A DNA stretch of 37,005 bases from NCBI RefSeq assembly GCF_024345855.1, contig NZ_JAGQBX010000024.1, positions 1-37,005 of the forward strand, read 5' to 3'. Positions 30,467 through 37,005 of the stretch are shown here, piece after piece. The DNA comes from Synechococcus sp. GreenBA-s. Lineage in GTDB: Bacteria; Cyanobacteriota; Cyanobacteriia; PCC-6307; Cyanobiaceae. The position numbers and the translations under genes were made by a program. Within the stretch, counting starts at the first letter, position 1. Every line of letters begins with the position of its first letter. The notes beneath the pieces are model-generated. The model saw only the letters and a program-made list of their open reading frames with translations. It made no database searches and was not told the DNA's origin.

Positions 30467-31339
30467 ATGGTTCCGATCGCCCCGCCGCAGGACATCGTGG
30501 TCGTCGAGGCCACCTGGCACTACGTGGTGCTGGGGGTGGTGCAGGGGCTCACCGAATTTCTGCCGATCAGCAGCACCGCCCATCTCAAGGTGGTGCCCCT
30601 GATGCTGGGCTGGGGCGATCCCGGCGTCGCCGTCACAGCGGTGATCCAGCTCGGCAGCATCGCGGCAGTGCTCGCCTACTTCCGCCGTGATCTGGTCGAG
30701 GTTTGGGAGGGGATGGTCAAGGCCTTCCGCCAGCGCGACTGGCAGGAGCCCGAGGCGCGCCTGGGCCTGGCGATTCTGCTGGGGACCCTGCCGATCCTGG
30801 TGGCCGGCCTGGCCATCAAGCGCTTCATCCCCAACTACGACCACTCGGTGCTGCGCAGCCTGCCGGTGATCGGCTGGGTGTCGATCGCCATGGCCCTGCT
30901 ACTGGCCCTGGCCGAGCGGTTCGGCCGCCGCCGCCGCCAGCTGGCGGAGGTGCGGGTCCGTGACGGGCTGCTGGTGGGCCTGGCCCAGGCCCTGGCCGTG
31001 GTGCCCGGTGTGTCGCGCTCCGGCAGCACCCTCACGGCCTCGCTGTTCGACGGCTGGCGCCGCTCCGACGCTGCCCGGTTCTCGTTCCTGCTGGGCATTC
31101 CCGCCATCACCCTGGCCGGGTTGATCGAGCTGAAGGATGCGGTGGCCCAGCCCGTCGCCGGGGGGGTGATTCCTCTGGTGGCGGCCATTGTCACGGCCGC
31201 CGTGGTCTCGTGGCTGGCCATCGCCTGGCTGCTGCGCTTCCTGCAGCAGCACAGCACCTGGTGGTTCGTGGGCTATCGCCTGCTGTTCGGCCTGTCGCTG
31301 CTGCTCTGGGCAAGCCGGCATAGCGGCGTCGCAGACTGA
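30467..31339 (+). CDS. uppP: Undecaprenyl-diphosphatase (UppP/BacA)
   Basis: UppP dephosphorylates undecaprenyl diphosphate to recycle the lipid carrier for peptidoglycan and other envelope polymers; excess gives bacitracin resistance. The 290-residue membrane protein has the first active-site motif QGLTEFLPISSTAH at residues 26-39. The second, PGVSRSGST, is near residue 180. It shows about eight hydrophobic segments and the usual length. The TIGR03279 gene follows 26 bases later on the same strand, so the two may be co-transcribed. Confidence 0.95.
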   Translation: MVPIAPPQDIVVVEATWHYVVLGVVQGLTEFLPISSTAHLKVVPLMLGWGDPGVAVTAVIQLGSIAAVLAYFRRDLVEVWEGMVKAFRQRDWQEPEARLGLAILLGTLPILVAGLAIKRFIPNYDHSVLRSLPVIGWVSIAMALLLALAERFGRRRRQLAEVRVRDGLLVGLAQALAVVPGVSRSGSTLTASLFDGWRRSDAARFSFLLGIPAITLAGLIELKDAVAQPVAGGVIPLVAAIVTAAVVSWLAIAWLLRFLQQHSTWWFVGYRLLFGLSLLLWASRHSGVAD

Positions 31340-31365
31340 GGCCAGCGAGCAGAGCCAGGCCGCCT

Positions 31366-32742
31366 GTGTGGAATGAACCCTCGGCCGGCATTGCCCTGGC
31401 GGATCTGGGCGATCACCAGCGCCTGCCCCAGCCGGCGCTGGTGGAGTTGGTGGAGCCGGGCTCCATCGCCGAGGAGCTGGGCTTCCAGCCCGGCGACAGG
31501 CTGATGAGCATCAATGGTGTGCGCCCGCGCGACCTGATCGACTTCCAGTTCCTGGTGGGGGCCGAGGAGCTCACCCTGGAGGTCCAGGACCCGGACGGCA
31601 CCGTCCATGTGGTGGAGCTGGAGAAGGACGCCGACGAGGGCCTGGGCCTGGGCTTCAGCGAGGCCCTGTTCGATGGCCTCAAGCAGTGCAACAACGCCTG
31701 CGCCTTCTGCTTCATCGACCAGCAGCCGCCGGGCCACCGCCGCAGCCTCTATCTCAAGGACGACGACTACCGCCTCAGCTTTCTCTACGGCTCCTACCTG
31801 ACCCTCACCAACCTCACGGCCGCCGACTGGCGGCGCATCGAGGAGCAGCGCCTCTCGCCCCTGTTCGTGTCGGTGCACGCCACGGATCCCGAGCTGCGCT
31901 CGCGTCTGCTGGTGAATCCCCGCGCGGCCCTGCTGATGGAGCAGCTGGCCTGGTTCGCCGAGCGGCAGCTGCAGATCCATGCCCAGGTGGTGGTCTGCCC
32001 CGGCGTCAACGACGGCCCGGCCCTGGAGCGCACCCTGCTGGATCTGGCGGGCTTCGCCGCTGGCGACTGGCCCGCCGTGCTCTCGGCGGCGGTGGTGCCG
32101 GTGGGCCTCACCCGCTTCCGCCCCGAGGGCGATGGCCTGGAGCCGGTGGATCGGGCCTGCGCCCGGCGGGTGATTGCCCAGGTGGAGCCGCTGCAGCAGC
32201 GCTTCCGCCACCAGTTCGGCAGCCGCTTCGCCTGGCTGTCGGATGAGTGGTATCTGATGGCGGGCCTGCCGTTGCCCCCGCGGGATGCCTACGAGAACCT
32301 GCCCCAGGAGGGCAACGGCGTCGGCAGCATCCGCGCCTTCCTGGAGGCGATGGAGGAGGCCACCGCCGACCTGCCCGCCGCGCTGTCGGCGCCGCGGCGG
32401 GTGAGCTGGGTGGTGGGCAAGCTGGTGGCCGAGGCCCTGCAGCCGGCCGTCGATCGGCTCAATGCCGTGGCCGGTCTGGAGGTGCTGCTGCATGGGCTGC
32501 CCAGCCCCTACTGGGGCCAGGACCAGGTGGTGACCGGCCTGCTGACCGGGGCTGATCTGCTGGAGGGCCTGGCCGGCCGCGACCTGGGGGAGGAACTGCT
32601 GCTGCCGGCGGTCACCCTGCGCCAGGGCGAGCCGGTGTTCCTCGACGACCAGACCCTGGAGGCCGTGGCGGTGCAGCTGCCCGTGCCGATCCGGCTGGTG
32701 CATGGGGCAGATGACGTCGTGGCCGGATGCCTGGCTGATTGA
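31366..32742 (+). CDS. TIGR03279-type PDZ / radical-SAM-like / DUF512 protein
   Basis: The 458-residue protein has an N-terminal PDZ-like domain (VELVEPGSIAEELGFQPGDR, SINGVRPRD; about residues 23-85). A radical-SAM-like core follows with C108-x3-C112-x2-C115 in KQCNNACAFCFIDQQPPG. Downstream are FLYGSYLTLTNL, LFVSVHATDP and HAQVVVCPGVNDG, then a DUF512 C-terminal half (WVVGKLVAEAL, LLTGADLLEGLAG). TIGR03279 is described as a cyanobacterial FeS-containing oxidoreductase of unknown substrate. The frame begins at GTG 31366. The conserved pattern suggests an iron-sulfur enzyme with a protein-binding PDZ arm. Confidence 0.9.
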   Translation: MWNEPSAGIALADLGDHQRLPQPALVELVEPGSIAEELGFQPGDRLMSINGVRPRDLIDFQFLVGAEELTLEVQDPDGTVHVVELEKDADEGLGLGFSEALFDGLKQCNNACAFCFIDQQPPGHRRSLYLKDDDYRLSFLYGSYLTLTNLTAADWRRIEEQRLSPLFVSVHATDPELRSRLLVNPRAALLMEQLAWFAERQLQIHAQVVVCPGVNDGPALERTLLDLAGFAAGDWPAVLSAAVVPVGLTRFRPEGDGLEPVDRACARRVIAQVEPLQQRFRHQFGSRFAWLSDEWYLMAGLPLPPRDAYENLPQEGNGVGSIRAFLEAMEEATADLPAALSAPRRVSWVVGKLVAEALQPAVDRLNAVAGLEVLLHGLPSPYWGQDQVVTGLLTGADLLEGLAGRDLGEELLLPAVTLRQGEPVFLDDQTLEAVAVQLPVPIRLVHGADDVVAGCLAD

Positions 32743-32754
32743 GGATCCACTCAC

Positions 32755-32760
32755 TAAGCT
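32755..32760 (+). promoter_or_regulatory. Candidate -10 box for the TolC-like gene (TAAGCT)
   Basis: TAAGCT fits TANNNT and lies 31 bases before the GTG at 32792, in the short gap after the TIGR03279 gene. A TTGAGG at 32739 is too close (10 bases) to serve as -35. Confidence 0.35.
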
Positions 32761-32791
32761 CTGCCCAACGAGTAATCCGGGTCAGTAGGCG

Positions 32792-34582
32792 GTGGGACGT
32801 TCCTGGAAGGCATGGCTGGCACTCACGGGGGCCTGCCTCGCTCCCCTGCCGGTCACGTCCGTGCGGGCTGAGCCCGTCGCCAAGCCTGCGGCCCCGGCGG
32901 AGGTCGCCCAGGTCACCCCTGGTACCACGGCGATTCCGATCCAGGCGCCCCCGGCTTCTGCGGTTCCGCTCCAGCCCGTCAATTCCTTCCCCAATCTCGA
33001 TCCCCAGCAGCAGATCCTGCCGCTGGCCCCGAGCATCAAGGGCTCTCGCCCCAAGTCCAACCCCAAGGTGCTGACCCCGGCCGCCACGCGGCTCGATCCG
33101 GCCCTGCAGCGGCTGGCGGCCCCCGCCACCCTGGCCCTGCCCACCACCGTGCAGCAGGTGATGATCCGCGAGCTGCGGCCCCTGGATCTGCGCGAGGTCG
33201 AGAACCTGGCTGAGGTGAACAACCCCAACCTCAAGGCCATCGCCAGCCAGGTGGAGCAGGCCAAGTCCAACCTGCGGGCCCAGATCTCGGCCTGGTACCC
33301 CACCATCACCCTCAACGCCCAGAACGCTCCAGGCCTGTTCCAGGCTGAGTCCTTCAACGCCCTGCCGGATGGCTCCTTTGCCCAGGACGGGCTCTCCTTC
33401 ACCAAGCTCGCAGGCGCCCAGGCCACCCTGGGCATCAACTGGGCCCTGATCAATCCCCAGCGGGTGCCCCAGATCGCCGCGGCCCGTGATCAGTTCGAGA
33501 AGGCCAAGAACCAATACCTCATCGGTCTGCGGGAACTGCGGCTGCAGGCGGCCCAGGCCTACTTCCAGCTCCAGCTCGCCGACGACCGGGTGCGGATCGG
33601 CCAGGAGTCGGTGCGGGCCTCGCTGGTGAGCCTGCGCGATGCCCGGGCCCGCTTCCAGGCCGGCGTGGCCACCAAGCTGGAGGTGCTCGAGGCCGAGACC
33701 CAGCTGGCCCGCGACCAGCAGTTGCTGACCAACTCGATCGCGGACCAGGCCATCGCCCGCCGCGACCTGGCCCGCATCCTGGCTCTTCCCCAGAACATCA
33801 CCCCCACGGCCAAGGAACCCCTGCGGGCCCTGGGCGTCTGGACTCCGTCGCTGCAGGAGAGCATCATCGCGGCCTACGCCTTCCGTGAGGAGCTCAGCAA
33901 CGCCATCCTCGACATCTCGGTGTCGAACAGCCAGGCCAACGCTGCCCTGGGTGCGGTTCAGCCGTTCCTGAACATCTTCAACAACTTCTCGGCCGAGCGC
34001 TTCGCTGGTGGTGTCACGCTTGGCACCAACACGGTCAGTTGGGATGACTACCAGTACCAGATCAGTAACGCCGTGGGCCTCAACCTCAGCTGGCGGCTCT
34101 TCGATGGTGGCCGGGCGGCGGCCGAATCGCGCCAGTTCAAGCAGCGGGCCCAGGAGAACGCCTTCCGCTTCGCCGATCAGCGCGACACGGTCCGCTTTGA
34201 GGTGGAACGCAGCTTCGCCGAACTGGGCAAGAACAACCGCGACATCCAGACCACGTCCCGCGAGGTGATCTCCACCCGCGAATCCCTGCGTCTGGCCCGT
34301 CTGCGCTTCCAGGCCGGTGTGAGCACCCAGCGGGAGGTGGTCGACACCCAGCGCGACCTCACCAACGCCGAGGTGCGCTACTCCCAGGCCCTCGCCCAGT
34401 ACAACAGCAGCCTGGCCGAGCTGCGCCGCCGCACCGGCCTCGACACGGTGGCCGTCTGCCAGCCCCCGAACCTCGGCGCCGTCAAGCCCAGCACCGGCAT
34501 CGATGTGCCCGTGCCGCCCGAGCCGCTGCAACCTGCCTGTCAGGCCACCCTGCGCCGTGCCCCGGCCCCGGCCGGCAGCTGA
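32792..34582 (+). CDS. TolC-family outer-membrane efflux protein
   Basis: TolC-like trimers form the outer-membrane tunnel of tripartite efflux pumps and type I secretion. From GTG 32792 there is a signal peptide (MGRSWKAWLALTGACLAP, likely cleavage after VRA). A long Pro/Ala-rich region with a second proline-rich stretch leads to about residue 120. Two outer-membrane-efflux repeats then follow: LREVENLAEVNNPNLKAIAS with ARARFQAGVATKLEVLEAET, and ESLRLARLRFQAGVSTQREV with YNSSLAELRRRTGL. The FQAGVxT repeats are the equivalent second-helix turns. About 596 residues. No membrane-fusion or RND gene is adjacent. A BCD carrier gene follows 70 bases later. Confidence 0.93.
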   Translation: MGRSWKAWLALTGACLAPLPVTSVRAEPVAKPAAPAEVAQVTPGTTAIPIQAPPASAVPLQPVNSFPNLDPQQQILPLAPSIKGSRPKSNPKVLTPAATRLDPALQRLAAPATLALPTTVQQVMIRELRPLDLREVENLAEVNNPNLKAIASQVEQAKSNLRAQISAWYPTITLNAQNAPGLFQAESFNALPDGSFAQDGLSFTKLAGAQATLGINWALINPQRVPQIAAARDQFEKAKNQYLIGLRELRLQAAQAYFQLQLADDRVRIGQESVRASLVSLRDARARFQAGVATKLEVLEAETQLARDQQLLTNSIADQAIARRDLARILALPQNITPTAKEPLRALGVWTPSLQESIIAAYAFREELSNAILDISVSNSQANAALGAVQPFLNIFNNFSAERFAGGVTLGTNTVSWDDYQYQISNAVGLNLSWRLFDGGRAAAESRQFKQRAQENAFRFADQRDTVRFEVERSFAELGKNNRDIQTTSREVISTRESLRLARLRFQAGVSTQREVVDTQRDLTNAEVRYSQALAQYNSSLAELRRRTGLDTVAVCQPPNLGAVKPSTGIDVPVPPEPLQPACQATLRRAPAPAGS

Positions 34583-34622
34583 GCCGGCTCCCCACAGCGG
34601 CTGATCAGCTGCACTTTCGTCC

Positions 34623-34628
34623 TAACCT
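34623..34628 (+). promoter_or_regulatory. Candidate -10 box for the BCD carrier gene (TAACCT)
   Basis: TAACCT in CCTAACCTCC lies 24 bases before CTG 34653, nearly the same spacing as the Fe-S carrier and crtQ boxes. It supports a translation start near 34653 and resembles the CTAGCCT boxes elsewhere. Confidence 0.4.
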
Positions 34629-34652
34629 CCACTCCCAGCTGAAGGTGGCCAG

Positions 34653-36023
34653 CTGACTCTCCCCCTCCCCCGCCTGCTGCGCCTCGGTCTGTTCCAGGCC
34701 TGTCTGGGCTGCCTGGCGGTGATCTTCGCGGGCATGCTTAACCGGGTGATGCTCAGCGAGCTCCAGTTCCCCGGCCTGCTGGTGGGTGGGGCCCTGGCCT
34801 TCGAGCAGTTCATGGCCCCCTCCCGGGTGCTGTTCGGGCAGATCTCCGATGCCCACCCCTTCGCCGGTCGCCATCGCGTCCCCTACGTCCGCCTCGGCGC
34901 CGCGCTGTTCTCGGCCCTGGCGGTGGCGTCGATTCCGCTGATCTTTGCGCTGCACGGGGCCTTGGCCAGTGGCAGCTCCACGGCCATCGCCGCGGGAGTC
35001 GTGGCCCTCTGCGGCCTGTTTTCCCTCTATGGGCTGGCGATTTCCCTGGCCAGCACCCCCTACCTGGCCCTAGTGATCGACATCACCGATGAGCAGGAAC
35101 GGCCCCGGGCCGTTGGCCTGATCTGGTGCATGCTCACGGTCGGCATCGTGGTGGGGGCGATCGCCACCGCCGTCAGCCTCAAGGGCCTTGATGGTGTCAC
35201 CGATCCGGCCCTGCTGCAGCCAGCGTTGCTCGGCTTCATGGCCAAGGTTGGCGCCGTGGTGTTCGCCCTTACGCTGGTGGCCACCCATGGCATGGAACCG
35301 CCCGCCGCAGACCGCAGCCGCAGCGCCGAGCGCGACGATGCCCTCACCCTGCCCCAGGCCTGGCGACTGATCACCTCCAGCCGTCAGGTGCTCGTGTTCT
35401 TCGCCTTCCTGCTGCTGTTCACCCTGGCCCTGTTCCTGCAGGATCCGATCCTGGAGAGCTACGGCGCCGAGGTGTTCGGCATGCCGATCGCGGCCACTGC
35501 CTCCCTGAGCGCCACCTGGGGCATCGGCACCCTGGCCGGGCTGCTGCTCGCGGGGTTCTGGATCGTGCCCCGGCTCGGCAAGTTCGCCAGTGCCCGGCTC
35601 GGCTGTCAGCTGATCCTGGTCAGCCTGCTGCTGCTGGTGTTGGTGGGCCTCACGGCCCGGGTACCGCTCCTCCAGCTGGTGATGCTGCTGTTCGGCATCG
35701 CGTCTGGGATTGGTACTAACAGCACCCTGTGTCTGATGCTCGATCTCACCCTGCCCGAGGCCGCCGGCACCTTCGTGGGCGTGTGGGGCCTGGCCCAGGC
35801 CATCTCGCGGGCGCTGGGCAAGCTGGTGGGGGGCGGACTGCTGGATCTGGCCCGTTGGATTCAGCCGGGGGATGGCGTGTTTTTGCCTTTTGCGGCCGTG
35901 CTGCTGATTGAGGTGGCCATTGCCCTGGCGGCCCTGGTGTTGCTGGAGCGGATCAACCTGCGCCAGTTCCGGGCCGACACTGGCCAGAGCCTGCAGCGTG
36001 TCCTGGTCGCGGAACTCGGATGA
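34653..36023 (+). CDS. BCD-family (PucC-like) MFS carrier, probable CTG start
   Basis: The protein has about twelve hydrophobic segments and belongs to the PucC/LhaA group thought to handle (bacterio)chlorophyll delivery to antenna or photosystem proteins. It shows LNRVMLSELQFPGLLVGG, APSRVLFGQISDAHPFAG, LALVIDITDEQERPRAVGL and the closing GGLLDLARWIQPGDGVFLPF. Homology extends upstream of the first ordinary start (GTG 34719), with LPRLLRLGLFQACLGCLA as the family's first helix. No ATG, GTG or TTG occurs in frame between the TAA at 34623 and GTG 34719. CTG 34653, preceded by GAAGGTGG, is the best candidate, giving ~456 residues. Its stop overlaps the next gene by four bases. Confidence 0.85.
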   Translation: MTLPLPRLLRLGLFQACLGCLAVIFAGMLNRVMLSELQFPGLLVGGALAFEQFMAPSRVLFGQISDAHPFAGRHRVPYVRLGAALFSALAVASIPLIFALHGALASGSSTAIAAGVVALCGLFSLYGLAISLASTPYLALVIDITDEQERPRAVGLIWCMLTVGIVVGAIATAVSLKGLDGVTDPALLQPALLGFMAKVGAVVFALTLVATHGMEPPAADRSRSAERDDALTLPQAWRLITSSRQVLVFFAFLLLFTLALFLQDPILESYGAEVFGMPIAATASLSATWGIGTLAGLLLAGFWIVPRLGKFASARLGCQLILVSLLLLVLVGLTARVPLLQLVMLLFGIASGIGTNSTLCLMLDLTLPEAAGTFVGVWGLAQAISRALGKLVGGGLLDLARWIQPGDGVFLPFAAVLLIEVAIALAALVLLERINLRQFRADTGQSLQRVLVAELG

Positions 36024-36838
36024 CGGTCACCCCCCCTGCCTTTCCCGCTGACCTGGCACCCCTCGAAGCGCTGCTGGATCGGGTGGCCGACCGCCAGCGC
36101 CAGGATTTCGGCCAGCTGGATTCCGAAGCCAAGCCCGATGGCAGCCTGATCACCGCCTGCGACCGCTGGAGCGACGCCACCCTGGTGGCCGGTCTGGCGG
36201 AGCTGTTCCCCGGCGAGGGGGTGCTCAGCGAGGAGGGGAACCAGTCCGTACCCCGCAGTTCCGCCTTCTGGGTGGTGGATCCCCTCGATGGCACCACCAA
36301 TTTCGCGGCCGGCATCCCCTACTGGGCCATCTCGATCGCCCGCTTTGAGGCGGGCGTGCCGGTGCTGGCGGTGTTGGATGTGCCGCCGTTGCGCCAGCGC
36401 ATCGTGGCGGTGCGGGGCGCTGGTGCCTGGCGCAACCACAAATGGCTGGCACCCCCCTCGGCCCGGACCCAGGTGGCCGGCTGCGCCTCGCTCTGCAGTC
36501 GTTCGATCGGTGTCCTGCAGAGGCTGCCGAACCGGCGCTTCCCCGGCAAGATCCGCCTGCTCGGGGTGGCGAGCCTCAACCTGGTGAGCGTGGCCATGGG
36601 CCAGACCGTCGCGGCCCTGGAGGCCACCCCCAAGATCTGGGATCTGGCGGCGGCCTGGCTGGTCCTTACCGAGCTGCGGTGTCCGCTGCGCTGGCTGCTG
36701 CAGGATCCGGCCCTGCTGGTGCCCGGCGACGACCTGGCCCGGGCCGACTACCCCGTGCTGGCGGCCCGCAACGACGCGACCCTCACCACCTTCATGCCCT
36801 GGGCCGAGGCCCTGGTGGCGGGCGATCTGCCCAGCTGA
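36020..36838 (+). CDS. Inositol-monophosphatase family phosphatase
   Basis: The 272-residue protein has the Mg/Li-sensitive phosphatase motifs: E71-E72 in VLSEEG, D87-P-L-D90-G-T in WVVDPLDGTTNF, and D208 in KIWDLAAAWLVLTE. Family members hydrolyse inositol phosphates, PAP or fructose bisphosphate; SuhB and HisN belong here too, and the substrate cannot be told by eye. The first residues (TVTPPAFPADLA) are unremarkable. The ATG overlaps the TGA of the BCD gene (ATGA), implying translational coupling. It is the last complete gene in the window. Confidence 0.93.
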   Translation: MTVTPPAFPADLAPLEALLDRVADRQRQDFGQLDSEAKPDGSLITACDRWSDATLVAGLAELFPGEGVLSEEGNQSVPRSSAFWVVDPLDGTTNFAAGIPYWAISIARFEAGVPVLAVLDVPPLRQRIVAVRGAGAWRNHKWLAPPSARTQVAGCASLCSRSIGVLQRLPNRRFPGKIRLLGVASLNLVSVAMGQTVAALEATPKIWDLAAAWLVLTELRCPLRWLLQDPALLVPGDDLARADYPVLAARNDATLTTFMPWAEALVAGDLPS

Positions 36839-36849
36839 GCATGCCCTGT

Positions 36850-36879
36850 TTGCGGGAAGGGCGAGAGGGGTGTTATGGT
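36850..36879 (+). promoter_or_regulatory. Strong candidate promoter near the window end
   Basis: TTGCGG (36850-36855) and TATGGT (36874-36879) are separated by 18 bases, the best-spaced -35/-10 pair seen here. The following bases (ggactgcgcggg) are GC-rich, as in the discriminator of growth-rate-controlled rRNA and tRNA promoters. It starts 11 bases after the phosphatase stop. Confidence 0.55.
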
Positions 36880-36885
36880 TTTGGA

Positions 36886-37005
36886 CTGCGCGGGAGCCGA
36901 GAGGCGAGCGTGCAGCGCCAAGGAGCCAGCGGGGGGACCCGAGGGAATTCCGAGGCGGACTGACGACAAAGGAGGCGCGAGCCGCCGGTGTTGTAAGTTC
37001 AAAAG
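36886..37005 (+). ncRNA. Probable start of a structured transcript, perhaps the rRNA operon leader
   Basis: Downstream of the promoter lie about 120 bases with many short complementary stretches (GGCG/GCGCC near 36903-36920, the palindrome GGAATTCC near 36944-36951, GGCGG/CCGCC around 36955-36986). No recognised protein is encoded; an ATG frame at 36875 stays open to the window edge but looks spurious. I infer a non-coding RNA or a long leader. The 16S rRNA 5' sequence is not reached, so an rrn leader is only one possibility; the window ends inside the element. Confidence 0.35.

Noticed and set aside
32612-34531. ~640-codon minus-strand frame under the TolC-like gene
   Set aside because: Shadow of the TolC-like coding sequence; no recognisable domain and no start signal.
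36875-37005. ATG frame open to the window end after the phosphatase gene
   Set aside because: The ATG lies inside the -10 box, so it would precede the transcript start; the predicted peptide is basic and cysteine-rich without family features.
1-37005. CRISPR arrays, prophage, transposons, toxin-antitoxin or defence genes, tRNAs
   Set aside because: I looked for spaced repeats, integrases, transposase motifs and cloverleaf features and saw none; the window is core genome.

Overview
This window is chromosomal DNA from a high-GC unicellular cyanobacterium of the Cyanobium / Synechococcus (alpha-cyanobacterial) type. The evidence is its gene set: an SLH/OprB-type porin, NdhO, a CRR7-like NDH factor, zeta-carotene desaturase, PetL, PsbU, BtpA, a VKOR-thioredoxin fusion, Ycf33/DUF751 and a PucC-like (BCD) carrier. 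GC is very high throughout, and the HIP1 octamer seen in many other cyanobacteria is nearly absent (two copies noticed). Almost all of it is densely packed core genome. I see no transposase, integrase, phage gene, CRISPR array, restriction or defence module, or tRNA.

Layout. 1-1.9 kb: 3' end of a porin gene, its terminator, and a decayed second porin C-terminus. 1.9-6.4 kb: J-domain protein, NdhO, TIGR01777 epimerase, a small membrane protein, LpxB-like protein, TPR protein, A-type Fe-S carrier. 6.5-9.1 kb: crtQ (zds), an SRPBCC protein and a PilP-like lipoprotein. 9.1-13.6 kb (minus strand): hemD, a glycosyltransferase-TPR protein, GH3 NagZ-like enzyme, rbfA, DUF751. 13.7-18.7 kb: GST, DUF6816-like protein, CRR7-like protein, aroK, a tandem 6-PTPS protein, an orphan RibD-type reductase and a secreted four-cysteine protein. 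18.8-25.1 kb: FemAB-like protein, DUF4346 protein, B12-binding radical SAM protein, petL, an MFS carrier, rimO. 25.3-29.4 kb: btpA-VKOR, nadB, psbU. 29.5-36.8 kb: DUF3120 protein, uppP, a TIGR03279 PDZ/radical-SAM protein, a TolC-like protein, a BCD carrier and an inositol-monophosphatase-like protein. The last ~130 bases look like a strong promoter and the start of a structured transcript, perhaps the leader of a ribosomal RNA operon lying beyond the window.

Several genes serve the photosynthetic membrane (ndhO, crr7-like, crtQ, petL, btpA, VKOR, psbU, the BCD carrier), its cofactors (hemD, Fe-S carrier, nadB) or the envelope (porin, uppP, TolC, GH3, LpxB-like, FemAB-like). I found no self-contained undescribed system. 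What deserves a second look is mostly at the DNA and protein-architecture level: a mirror-symmetric divergent promoter between the Fe-S carrier and crtQ; a recurring TAGNNT / CTARCCT box 20-30 bases before many start codons; Ala/Pro/Ser/Thr-rich N-terminal tails on many unrelated housekeeping proteins, one (RimO) built from an 18-bp tandem repeat; a tandem 6-PTPS protein whose first domain has lost the catalytic His; and a BCD carrier that seems to start at CTG.
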